Of a stretch of 62,171 nucleotides of DNA, positions 8,860-20,318 are shown piece by piece. Location: contig UQLB01000014.1 in the NCBI GenBank assembly GCA_900541725.1, positions 1 through 62,171 of the forward strand, written 5' to 3'. Below the pieces are notes generated by a model. That model was given only the letters and a program-made list of their open reading frames with translations, searched no databases and was not told where the DNA came from. Numbering within the stretch: position 1 is the stretch's first letter; the number at the start of each line of letters is the position of its first letter. The position numbers and the translations under genes were made by a program. This DNA comes from an uncultured Collinsella sp. (GTDB lineage: Bacteria; Actinomycetota; Coriobacteriia; Coriobacteriales; Coriobacteriaceae).

Positions 8860-8873
8860 CATTTGGAGGTTTA

Positions 8874-10235
8874 ATGCTACGCCGTAAGGTCACTGATAAG
8901 CTTTTGAGCTGGAAGAATAACTCCAATAAGGCATTACTCGTTACTGGTGCGCGTCAGATTGGCAAGAGCTATGCGATTCGCGCGTTTGGAAAAAGCAACT
9001 ACGCGTCGTATTTTGAGGTCAATTTACTACTCGATGTCGAAGCAAGGAATGCACTTGTTGGCGCAAAGAACTCCGTTGACTTTATCAACCGCGTAGCCCT
9101 TCTTGCGGATGCGCCGCTTGTTGAGGGCGATACGCTTGTCTTTGTCGATGAGATTCAGGAGTATCCGCAGATCGTTACACTCATGAAGGCGTTGGTCGAG
9201 GATGGGCGCTTTAGCTATGTCTTCTCGGGGTCTATGCTTGGGACTGAGTTTAAGGGGATCTCTTCTTTTCCGGTGGGGTATGTAGAGCACATTGTTATGC
9301 GCCCGATGGATTTTGAAGAGTTTTGTTGGGCAAACAGCGTCAGCGAGAATGTGCTTGCAGGCATTCGCAGCTGCCTTGTCGAGAAACGTCCTGTCGAAAA
9401 CTATATTCATGAGGCGATGCTCAAGAACTATAGAGCTTATATCGTTTGCGGCGGTATGCCGGAGGTCGTTCAGAACTATATTGATTCGGGTTATTCGCTC
9501 GTGAGAACACGTGAGCTTCAAACCCAGCTGGTCGATCAGTACAAAAGCGATATCTCAAAATATGCATCGACTCGAGCGTTTAACGTTCGGTCGATTTTTG
9601 AGCAAATTCCCGTTCAGCTTGAGGCGGAGTCTCATCGCTTTGTTGTTTCGTCTCTGGGTGAGGGAGCTCGCCTTAAAAAATATGAACAGGATTTCCTGTG
9701 GCTTGTTAACGCAGGTGTTGGATTGATGGTCGCCAGGGTGACGGAGCCACGGAGTCCTCTCAAGAGGACGGAGAAAACGACAGCCTTCAAACTATACGAG
9801 TCTGATACAGGCATGCTCGCATCGCGATACCCCGGCAGCACTGCACGCGCTGTCTATCTTGATATGAAAACTCTCAACCTTGGTGGTCTCTATGAGAACG
9901 TGGTCGCGCAGGAACTCGTTGCCCTTGGGGCGGATGCATGGTACTACCAAACGCGTGAGGTCGGTGAAGTTGACTTTGTGATCGAAGGCGCCCACGGGCA
10001 TGTTGTCCCAATCGAGGTCAAATCGGGCAAGAAAGTTCGAGCGCACGCGGCCCTCGATCGTCTGATGAGTGTGGGCGAGTACAAAATTCCCGAGGCCGTT
10101 GTACTAAGCCACGAGAATCTCAGCAAAGAGGGCAAGGTTCTGTACGTTCCAATCTACATGACGTTTTGTCTCGATGAGTTTATGGAAAAGGATGACCCCA
10201 ATAACGATTTCTCGTTCGCACCCATATCTCTCTAG
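8874..10235 (+). CDS. AAA-type ATPase with C-terminal DUF4143
   Basis: 453-aa P-loop ATPase. Residues from about 20 hold the Walker A motif (LLVTGARQIGKSY), followed by Walker B (LVFVDEIQEYPQ) and a sensor-like strand (YVFSGSMLG). The C-terminal third has the restriction-endonuclease-like DUF4143 pattern (GEVDFVIE, then VVPIEVKSGKK). The ATG at 8874 is preceded by TTGGAGG; the frame is open further upstream only through the repeat region. Cellular role is unknown for this widespread, often strain-variable family. It is convergent with nifJ and is one of two such ATPases here. Confidence 0.85.
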   Translation: MLRRKVTDKLLSWKNNSNKALLVTGARQIGKSYAIRAFGKSNYASYFEVNLLLDVEARNALVGAKNSVDFINRVALLADAPLVEGDTLVFVDEIQEYPQIVTLMKALVEDGRFSYVFSGSMLGTEFKGISSFPVGYVEHIVMRPMDFEEFCWANSVSENVLAGIRSCLVEKRPVENYIHEAMLKNYRAYIVCGGMPEVVQNYIDSGYSLVRTRELQTQLVDQYKSDISKYASTRAFNVRSIFEQIPVQLEAESHRFVVSSLGEGARLKKYEQDFLWLVNAGVGLMVARVTEPRSPLKRTEKTTAFKLYESDTGMLASRYPGSTARAVYLDMKTLNLGGLYENVVAQELVALGADAWYYQTREVGEVDFVIEGAHGHVVPIEVKSGKKVRAHAALDRLMSVGEYKIPEAVVLSHENLSKEGKVLYVPIYMTFCLDEFMEKDDPNNDFSFAPISL

Positions 10236-10296
10236 CCATTTGAATCCGCAATCCAGCCCCGTCCACACATCAATGCATTTCCCAAGGCGCTGCGCG

Positions 10297-10400
10297 TTTC
10301 GCGCCAAAGGCGCGAAAAAGCAAAGGGATAAGAAGCCGCAACAACCACGCCCCCATCCATCCCCAAAGTGGCGCGAGGTTTCGCGGCAAAGCCGCGAAAC
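10297..10400. repeat. Two similar hairpins about 81 bp apart
   Basis: Palindromes TTTCGCGCC-AAA-GGCGCGAAA (10297-10317) and GTTTCGCGGC-AAA-GCCGCGAAAC (10378-10400) are each followed by related sequence (AGC(A/G)AAGGG). Together they look like two diverged copies of one short unit. Either could help terminate transcription from the ATPase gene; no clear U tract is present. Confidence 0.55.
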
Positions 10401-10470
10401 AGCGAAGGGGACAAAAGGCCCCACCAGCCACGTCATCCATTCAGCCACACAATCCGAGGACGTAGTCGTA

Positions 10471-10595
10471 GCAGGATCTGAGGGCTGACCTTCGCGGACG
10501 TCCTCGGACATGAAAGAACCCCCGCTGCGCACTACGTGCGGCGGGGGTTCTTTCGTCCTGCGGAGTGTCCGCGAAGGTCAGCCCTCAGATCCTGC
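10471..10595. repeat. Nested palindrome: 29-bp inverted repeat around a terminator hairpin
   Basis: The outer arms 10471-10499 and 10567-10595 are perfect 29-bp inverted repeats. Inside lies a second perfect 14-bp stem, 10512-10525 / 10541-10554 (GAAAGAACCCCCGC type), with extra pairing in its loop. The structure sits between the convergent ATPase and nifJ genes, so the inner hairpin probably terminates both. The outer arms exceed what a terminator needs. Confidence 0.85.
10512..10554. terminator. Bidirectional terminator between ATPase and nifJ
   Basis: A 14-bp stem whose right arm ends in GGTTCTTTC and whose left arm begins GAAAGAACC gives U-rich 3' ends in both directions. This suits two convergent genes. 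Confidence 0.7.
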
Positions 10596-10605
10596 GGTGA
10601 GAGAC

Positions 10606-14145
<3,540 letters not shown>

Positions 14146-14542
14146 ATACCCCTCTCCTCTCATATAGGTATACAGGCCCCGGCGATCGCCGGGATGTTGG
14201 CGTGATGGGATTTTCGTTGTTGCTTCCAATCATCTGGCAGGCGGACTCAGCAGCAGGTACATGGCGTGGAGAGAAGGCATGCCGAGGCGAGGAGAGCTGC
14301 ACGCGCTCCACAGGCCCAGCTACCCGTCTTGCACATGACCGAGCGCCGCAAAGGCCGCATGCCGGATGCTCCCGGGCACGCCCCGGCGATGGGAGGCGCC
14401 CGCAACGGAAATCCGCATGCGGGTTTATTGTACCCCGCCGTCAGGCCATATTTCGGCAAATATAGGTGGCCGGTAAAGGTTTACCTCGGGTGACTATTGT
14501 GCGCCCGGCACCGACGGATACAGTCCCCTGGAACCCCACAGC
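14146..14542. other. Upstream region of nifJ
   Basis: Nearly 480 bp separate nifJ from the FHA gene upstream. I find no gene here. A TACAAT hexamer on the minus strand (14428-14433) could be a -10 box, but no good -35 is spaced to it; if used it would give a leader of about 280 nt. Confidence 0.35.
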
Positions 14543-14609
14543 AGTTGCGGTGAAATAGGGACTGTTTTTGCTGTTAACGGCCTTAATCAGTCCCTATTTC
14601 ACCGCAACT
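14543..14609. repeat. 21-bp inverted repeat element
   Basis: Arms 14543-14563 and 14589-14609 are perfect 21-bp inverted repeats (core GGTGAAATAGGGACT) with a 25-nt loop. It lies 16 bp beyond the stop of the FHA gene, so it could act in termination. There is no U tract, and the sequence resembles a repetitive element more than a terminator. Confidence 0.75.
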
Positions 14610-14624
14610 CATTGGGGGGATGAG

Positions 14625-15563
14625 CTAGAGGGCGCCGAGGAGGATGGCGTAGGTGGTGGATTCGCCGAGTTTGAGCTCGTCGCCGGGGTTGAGCTGGGCG
14701 GAGCGGCCAGGTTCTACTTGAACACACACACTCGTGGCCCCGTTTACCACCACGGTGCCGTTCGTGGACGACAAGTCCTCGACAAACCATGTGCCAGAAT
14801 CGTCGCACCAGATATGGGCATGGCGGGCCGAGACGTCGTCGCCGACGTCGGTGATGTCGCCCTCCCCCGTTGCCAGCGCGCCGATCTCGACGCCTTCCTC
14901 ACTCGGCTGAATCCAGCGCGGGGCGCTCACCACGTAGCCGTTTTGCACGCGCAGCAGTCCCAGCGGATGCGCCGGCGCGACCTCGCGCTCGCCCGCGACC
15001 GAAGATGTGCTCAGCGAGCGCGGCGTCGACGTGGCGCCGCCACAGGTCGCATGAGCGTAGTCGATGGCATAGGTCACCGACGAGCGGACATCTGCCGAAC
15101 AACCCACGGCGACAAACAGCACCAGGATGGCCTCGGCGCGCTCGGCGGGCATGAGCTCAGCCGCCTGCGACAGGCGCTCGAGCGCATTGCGATAGAGATT
15201 CGTGTCCTGGTGGCATTCCTCGAGTGCCCGCACCATGGGCTCGCCAGCGGGGCCGCACACCATATTGGTCACGGCCGCAGCGTCCATGGGATTGCGACGG
15301 CGCAGGGCCAGCTGCGACATAATGCGCGCGGCCGAGGTTCCGTAATCGGCAAAATAACGTTCCTGCAGCGTGCCGACCGGCGCGCGCACGATAAAGCGCG
15401 AAACCCAGGAGCGATCGGCGGCACGGCTCTGCGGACTACGGCCGTCGGCGAGCGGGCGGCTCGAGAGCACCAGGCCGCACAGTTCGATATGGCTCAGGTG
15501 CGCGGCGCGCTTAAAGATGTCAAACATTGCCCCGCACGGGGTGAGCTCAGCTTGAGAAGCCAT
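14625..15563 (-). CDS. FHA-domain protein
   Basis: 312-aa cytoplasmic protein. The last 90 residues form a forkhead-associated domain that would bind phosphothreonine peptides: VSARHAHI and DLSSTNGT carry the binding Ser, Arg, His and Asn-Gly residues. The N-terminal 200 residues are helical and I do not recognise them. The gene starts 3 nt after the stop of a membrane Ser/Thr kinase gene, which suggests that it reads the kinase's autophosphorylation. No membrane segment is seen. Confidence 0.85.
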   Translation of the reverse strand: MASQAELTPCGAMFDIFKRAAHLSHIELCGLVLSSRPLADGRSPQSRAADRSWVSRFIVRAPVGTLQERYFADYGTSAARIMSQLALRRRNPMDAAAVTNMVCGPAGEPMVRALEECHQDTNLYRNALERLSQAAELMPAERAEAILVLFVAVGCSADVRSSVTYAIDYAHATCGGATSTPRSLSTSSVAGEREVAPAHPLGLLRVQNGYVVSAPRWIQPSEEGVEIGALATGEGDITDVGDDVSARHAHIWCDDSGTWFVEDLSSTNGTVVVNGATSVCVQVEPGRSAQLNPGDELKLGESTTYAILLGAL

Positions 15564-15566
15564 GGC

Positions 15567-17408
15567 TTAGCCCTCCTTGGTCGCAGAGATGGTGTCGGAT
15601 ACTTCGGCCGGCCCGTCAAAGGCGCGGGCAGCCGCGGCTCCGCCGGCAAGTGGCGTCGCCATGGGAATTTTCGCACGTCGTGCCGACACGACGGAAAGCT
15701 CAAAGGCAAACCCCATCGCCAGCAAAAACCACGTGAGCGCATAGGTTGCAATTATGGCGGTCACCAGACCACCCGCCACGGCGTGCTGGGAAAACACGGC
15801 ACATGCGAGTGCGGCCAGAGCCGGAACCTCACAGGCGGAAAGGGCCAACACGCCCTGCAGGAATCCCGCACGGCGATTGCGCGCCAAGGCTCCGACGGCA
15901 ATGCCCGCCACGCCCGGCAGCGCCAACGCCAGCGCGGCTATAATGGCCGGCAGCTTCCCGGACCATATAAGCGGTCCCACGACGAGCGTCACATGGGCGC
16001 CCGACGCCAACAGCGCCGCTGATACCACGACCACAGCCCAAAGCACGCCGCATATCGCCGTCGCACCGACCATCGACGCACGCCGGGCCGTGTGCCCCGA
16101 TACCTCCATCGGGCACGGCATGAGCGGCTCGGCGCGAAGCGAGCGCGCGACATTTTGCGCATAGTGGTCGCAAAATGCCGAGAGCGCCGCCTCCACCGCA
16201 GCCGGCTCGGGACGATCTTCCTGATGGCAGGACAGGCAGGCCATCACCACATCGAACAGCTGAGCGTCGACAAACGCCAGCGCATCGCGCAGGTCCTCGG
16301 AATTTGGATCGAGCCCCAACTGCTGAGCCTGTTCGGCCGCGGCAAGTGCCACATCGGGCTCGCGTCGCAGCAGTTGCGTCAAGTCGCAGCCGGGCGCGTG
16401 GGCGCCGACGGGATAATCGGGCAGCGTATCCATCTTGAGACGATAAGGGCTGGCGATATCGCGCGTCTTTTTGCGCGAGCCCGAAGTACCCGACGCACCC
16501 GGCGCCACTTCGTACGGCGCGACACCGGCGATGAGCTCGTAGACCGTACTCGCCGCTGCATAGACATCGATCGCCGGCGACATGCGAAGTATGCGCAGGT
16601 CGGGGATATCGTCGGTGAGCATCTCAGGCGGGGCGTAGGCCACCGTCGCGCGGCGCAACGTGGCATAGCGCTCGGTAAACGACGTCTTGCCGCCGGTGCC
16701 GGCCACCGCGGAGGCGGGCTCGAGCGCCAGCGACGAGCCAAAGTCGATCAAGCACAGGTCGAAGGTGCCTTCGGCAAGCTGTCGGTCGAGCGGCAGGCGC
16801 GCCGTGCGCACCATAATATTAGCGGGCGAGATATCGCGATGGACGAACCCCTCGCCTACCAAGCTCATGCGGCAGAGCAGATCGAACAGGTCGCGACCCA
16901 GGCGCGCCGCCACGAGCGGCGAAAGACGCCCGGCATCGTCCACGGCAAGGCGCGGGCGCAGGCGGGCGAGCGTCTCGCCCTCGACCCACTCCATAACAAT
17001 CGCGGGCACACCGTCAACCTCGCCCCACCCGTATAAGCGGGGAAAGCCCTTAAGGCCCGAAAGGGCACGATGGCATTCATATTCCTCGCGAAACGCCGCC
17101 TTGAACTTGGTGACCAGCGCCTCGTGGGCGACATCGTCATCAAATTCGTCGCGCGTTGGCAAGATGAGCTGCTTGAGCGCCACGGCCTCGCCCTGCGCGT
17201 TGACGGCACGCGTCACACGGCCGATACCGCCGCGGCGCATGATGGCGTCATCGGCAAACAGCATCGTAAAACGGCGCAGGTAGGCGGGAAGCTCGTCCGT
17301 GCCCAGGGCGACGGCCGGCTCAAACCCGTCGACGCGCGCCAGGCGCAGGCCCACCATGGAATCACGGTTGAGCGACTGGGCTGCCGTAGAAGCGAGGTCG
17401 TTCGTCAT
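15567..17408 (-). CDS. Membrane Ser/Thr protein kinase, C-terminal multi-pass
   Basis: 613-aa kinase. The catalytic domain spans about residues 45-360 with a glycine loop (MRRGGIGRVTRA), the ATP lysine in AVALKQL, the catalytic loop VHRDISPANIMV and LIDFGS. The insert in the activation region is long. Residues about 430-590 hold roughly four hydrophobic segments, so the kinase is anchored by a multi-pass tail rather than a single helix with PASTA repeats. It overlaps the upstream Gly/Ser-rich gene by 4 bp and precedes the FHA gene by 3 nt, an obvious translationally coupled signalling unit. Substrates are unknown. Confidence 0.88.
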   Translation of the reverse strand: MTNDLASTAAQSLNRDSMVGLRLARVDGFEPAVALGTDELPAYLRRFTMLFADDAIMRRGGIGRVTRAVNAQGEAVALKQLILPTRDEFDDDVAHEALVTKFKAAFREEYECHRALSGLKGFPRLYGWGEVDGVPAIVMEWVEGETLARLRPRLAVDDAGRLSPLVAARLGRDLFDLLCRMSLVGEGFVHRDISPANIMVRTARLPLDRQLAEGTFDLCLIDFGSSLALEPASAVAGTGGKTSFTERYATLRRATVAYAPPEMLTDDIPDLRILRMSPAIDVYAAASTVYELIAGVAPYEVAPGASGTSGSRKKTRDIASPYRLKMDTLPDYPVGAHAPGCDLTQLLRREPDVALAAAEQAQQLGLDPNSEDLRDALAFVDAQLFDVVMACLSCHQEDRPEPAAVEAALSAFCDHYAQNVARSLRAEPLMPCPMEVSGHTARRASMVGATAICGVLWAVVVVSAALLASGAHVTLVVGPLIWSGKLPAIIAALALALPGVAGIAVGALARNRRAGFLQGVLALSACEVPALAALACAVFSQHAVAGGLVTAIIATYALTWFLLAMGFAFELSVVSARRAKIPMATPLAGGAAAARAFDGPAEVSDTISATKEG

Positions 17409-18310
17409 AGGGCGATCGCCGCCACATTGGTGTTGAAGTTGTTGAGCGCGACGTCGTCATCGCCGTAATGTCCCACCCATTGGCACAGGTTGGTATAGCA
17501 GCCCCACAGATTGGCATACTGCCGATACCACTTAGATTTGGTCGAGAACCTTTGTCGACCGAACTCGGCACGGATAACAAACATGTCATTCGCCAGGGTG
17601 TCGCACGGTCCGGTATCGCCCGTGGCGTTATAGGTCGAAACCACGCTATTGGCGCGGGCGACATAGCCATCGAGCATATTGCACTTGGTCACGAGCCAGC
17701 TGTGGATACTCTCTTCCTCGGCAACCGAGAGACCACCCGAACCCGTCTCGCCGCCGGTGCCGCCGTCCGTCGAGCCACCACTAGATCCACCGCCAGAGGC
17801 GGAGCCCGAACCGGAACCGCCGTCCGAGCCCGCCGAACCGCCGCCAGAACCGGACCCGTCCGAGCCGCCGGGCTTGCCCGTCTGCTGCGAATCCTGCTCC
17901 TTCTGCTGTTCCGCCTTGTTAACGACAGAAGCCACGCTGTTATTGGAAAGCTTCGTAATGACCTTGGCGTTGGTGAGCACGATGGTCTTGCCGTTTGCCA
18001 GCGTGATCTCGTTGGATGCCTGCTCGCTCTCGTCCGCGGGATCGACGCCAAACACGGTGCGCCCGACCACACTCGCCCACGCATATCCGGTTGTCGTTCC
18101 CAAGTCGCTTTTGGCCTTGCGCCCAATATGCAGCTCGCGCGCAGCATGCGCCTGCACCATGGACGGCACCGTCATGCCATAAGCCGAAACACCGGCTATG
18201 ACCAGCACGAGCGAGCAAGACAGCAGCACATACGCCCAAGGCGCCAGGCCCAGCCGGCGTCGCATGCGCACCGCGGCGCCATGCTTTGTCTGAGTACCCC
18301 CGGGCCGCAT
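17405..18310 (-). CDS. Membrane-anchored extracellular protein with Gly/Ser-rich linker
   Basis: 301-aa protein. A short basic N-terminus (MRRRLGLAPW) and a hydrophobic segment (VLLSCSLVLVIAGVSAYGM) form a signal anchor. About 100 extracellular residues follow, then a low-complexity linker of some 55 Gly/Ser residues, then a C-terminal domain with four cysteines that could pair as disulfides (CNMLDGY, CDTLAND, CYTNLCQWVG). GGAGGAG 6 nt before the ATG at 18310 sets the start. First gene of the kinase/FHA operon; it may be the sensor or a target of the kinase. I do not recognise the family. Confidence 0.75.
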   Translation of the reverse strand: MRPGGTQTKHGAAVRMRRRLGLAPWAYVLLSCSLVLVIAGVSAYGMTVPSMVQAHAARELHIGRKAKSDLGTTTGYAWASVVGRTVFGVDPADESEQASNEITLANGKTIVLTNAKVITKLSNNSVASVVNKAEQQKEQDSQQTGKPGGSDGSGSGGGSAGSDGGSGSGSASGGGSSGGSTDGGTGGETGSGGLSVAEEESIHSWLVTKCNMLDGYVARANSVVSTYNATGDTGPCDTLANDMFVIRAEFGRQRFSTKSKWYRQYANLWGCYTNLCQWVGHYGDDDVALNNFNTNVAAIAL

Positions 18311-18321
18311 GCGTTCTCCTC

Positions 18322-18350
18322 CAACAAAAACACGCCGCTTAAAAGCGGCG
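18322..18350 (-). terminator. Terminator after recR
   Basis: An 8-bp stem CGCCGCTT/AAGCGGCG (18333-18350) is followed on the minus strand by GTGTTTTTGTT. It separates recR from the kinase operon downstream. Confidence 0.75.
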
Positions 18351-18553
18351 CATTCTTTCATATTCACATTTGAGTGTATCAGCGAACCCAAAAGGTTGCG
18401 CAACGAATGGGCAAATACGAGGTGCAGACGGACCCATCCACGCGATAAGCGGATGAAAAGCAGGTTTGTTGAACAACAAATGCATGAACGTGCGCCCAAT
18501 TATGAGTGCCCCGTGCGGCAGGTCTACGGGACATGCCATGGAGCTGACGCCGT

Positions 18554-19150
18554 CTAGATCGCGCGGCGGGCCTCGATAGCGCGGCCAAGCGTAAGCTCGT
18601 CGGCATACTCCAAGTCGCCGCCCACGGGAAGGCCGCTCGCAAGACGCGATACCTCAACGCCCAATGGCTTAATGGTGCGAGCAAGGTAGCTCGCCGTGGT
18701 CTCGCCCTCAATGTTGGGGTTGGTGGCGATAATGACCTCGTGGATGTCCTCGTGGCCCAGGCGCGCCAGCAGCTCGCGGATATGCAGCTGCTCGGGACCG
18801 ATCTTGTCCATGGGGCTGATCACGCCGCCCAGCACATGGTAGAGGCCATGGTAGCTGCCCGTGCGCTCGATTGCCTGGACGTCGCGCGGCTCGCCCACCA
18901 CGCAAATGCGAGTGGTATCGCGCATCGGGTCCTGGCAGATGGAGCACTCGTCGGCCGTGGCGTAATTAAAGCAACGGCTGCAAAAGTGGACCTCCTGCTT
19001 GACCTCCAGGATGGCCTCGGCCAGGCGGCGGGCCTCCTCGGCATCGGCCTCGAGCAGGTAATAGGCGATGCGCTGGGCCGACTTGGGACCAATGCCCGGC
19101 AGACGACCCAGCTCATCGAGCAGTTTTTGCAGACTGTGATTCGCGCTCAT
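18554..19150 (-). CDS. recR: Recombination mediator RecR
   Basis: 198-aa RecR of standard length, acting with RecF/RecO to load RecA at gaps. The helix-hairpin-helix (LGRLPGIGPKSAQRIAYYLL) is at residues about 12-31, the zinc finger CSRCFNYATADECSIC at about 57-72, and the Toprim motif ICVVGEPRDVQAIE follows. It lies 14 bp below ybaB, the usual arrangement. Confidence 0.97.
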   Translation of the reverse strand: MSANHSLQKLLDELGRLPGIGPKSAQRIAYYLLEADAEEARRLAEAILEVKQEVHFCSRCFNYATADECSICQDPMRDTTRICVVGEPRDVQAIERTGSYHGLYHVLGGVISPMDKIGPEQLHIRELLARLGHEDIHEVIIATNPNIEGETTASYLARTIKPLGVEVSRLASGLPVGGDLEYADELTLGRAIEARRAI

Positions 19151-19163
19151 ATATATGTGTGTC

Positions 19164-19484
19164 TTAGAACGGCATGCCCGGGATGTTGAGGCCGCCGGTG
19201 ATGGCGCCCATCTGCTTGTTGGCGAGCTCGTTGACGCCGCGGACGGCCTCGTTGACGGCAGCCATGATCATATCCTGCAGCATATCGACGTCCTCGGGAT
19301 CGAGCGCATCGGGATCGATGGTGAGGTTGACGAGCTCCATCTCGCCGTTAACGGTCACCTTGACCATGCCGCCGCCGGCAGAGGCGTCGACGGTCTGGGA
19401 CTTGAGGTTCTCCTGCGCGGCGGCAAGCTGCTCCTGCATCTTGCGAGCCTGCTTCATCATCTGCTGCATGTTCATACCGGCCAT
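19164..19484 (-). CDS. ybaB: YbaB/EbfC nucleoid-associated protein
   Basis: 106-aa DNA-binding protein starting MAGMNMQQMMKQARKMQEQL, with the conserved VKVTVNGEMELVNLTIDP core. It usually sits between dnaX and recR. Here recR follows directly but dnaX is separated from it by a gene on the other strand. Confidence 0.95.
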   Translation of the reverse strand: MAGMNMQQMMKQARKMQEQLAAAQENLKSQTVDASAGGGMVKVTVNGEMELVNLTIDPDALDPEDVDMLQDMIMAAVNEAVRGVNELANKQMGAITGGLNIPGMPF

Positions 19485-19647
19485 GATGGCTCCTTTACGT
19501 GCGGCCGCACGCCGAGCTGCAAGGGCAGCCGGAGCACGGCGGGACTTTCAAACTCAAAAATCGTACCACGGCGCGCGGCGAGAGAGCGGGGCGGACGTGT
19601 TACCTCAGTCGATATACATGTCCTCCAATACAAACCGCACTCAAAGA

Positions 19648-19680
19648 TTATGCAAGGTCGAATTATGCAAGGTTGCATAA
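19648..19680. promoter_or_regulatory. Direct and inverted repeat, possible operator
   Basis: TTATGCAAGGT occurs at 19648-19658 and again at 19663-19673. The second copy forms a palindrome TTATGCAA-GG-TTGCATAA (19663-19680). It lies between the divergent starts of ybaB and the gene at 19824 and could bind a regulator of either. Unproven. Confidence 0.45.
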
Positions 19681-19783
19681 TATCGCACACTCAATCTAGT
19701 AGAGCCGAATCCGGCATTTCATGTGCGCCACTAAATAGCTAAATGCCGAACCGCTGCTCGAGGCGGCGCACATGGCGGCAGGG

Positions 19784-19794
19784 TATAATTTGAT
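19784..19794 (+). promoter_or_regulatory. Candidate -10 promoter element
   Basis: GGGTATAATTT holds a consensus TATAAT about 30 bp before the ATG of the orphan gene at 19824. No convincing -35 box is spaced to it. Confidence 0.5.
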
Positions 19795-19823
19795 TGCCAT
19801 AGATAGTAATTTGGAGGTGCCCC

Positions 19824-20297
19824 ATGAATGCCCCCAACGCGCTCCAAAACATCCGCTCAAAACACCCCGTTGCATATGTGGTTCTCTATCTCTTTGTCGG
19901 CTGGGCATTGCTGGTTGTCATCACCCATGCCATAGCTTTTGGAGCAGAACTGCTGATAGCCAGCTCGGACCAGCCCGTCGTCAAATGGGAGACGACCGAT
20001 GAGTGCACCGACGGAACCCGAACCGTCTACTACAACAGCCCGTCCCTCTATCAAGAGTTCAAGGTCAAGATAAAGGACTTCAAGATTGTCGATGCCGAGC
20101 TAGGCGTTTATTTGGCAATCGGAGCAACCATTAACGCCGAGCAAGTCGAGTACACGGACAGCCATGCGACGTATCGCATCGACCTCAGCATCCTAGGCCG
20201 ACCGTCACGCACCTGTCTGCTCGAATGCGAGATACGCGGCACCACACTACACATGTCCGAAATACAGATGCGCCCGGACAAGGGGTCCTCTTCTTGA
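19824..20297 (+). CDS. Uncharacterised single-pass membrane protein
   Basis: 157-aa protein with one hydrophobic segment near residues 17-45 (VVLYLFVGWALLVVITHAIA) and a probably strand-rich outer domain with two cysteine pairs. TTTGGAGG lies 7 nt before the ATG and a TATAAT box about 30 bp before it, so it appears to be an independently transcribed gene. It runs against dnaX, ybaB and recR and lies between them. Family not recognised. Confidence 0.65.
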   Translation: MNAPNALQNIRSKHPVAYVVLYLFVGWALLVVITHAIAFGAELLIASSDQPVVKWETTDECTDGTRTVYYNSPSLYQEFKVKIKDFKIVDAELGVYLAIGATINAEQVEYTDSHATYRIDLSILGRPSRTCLLECEIRGTTLHMSEIQMRPDKGSSS

Positions 20298-20318
20298 GCA
20301 GTATACCCGCCTGCGCAG

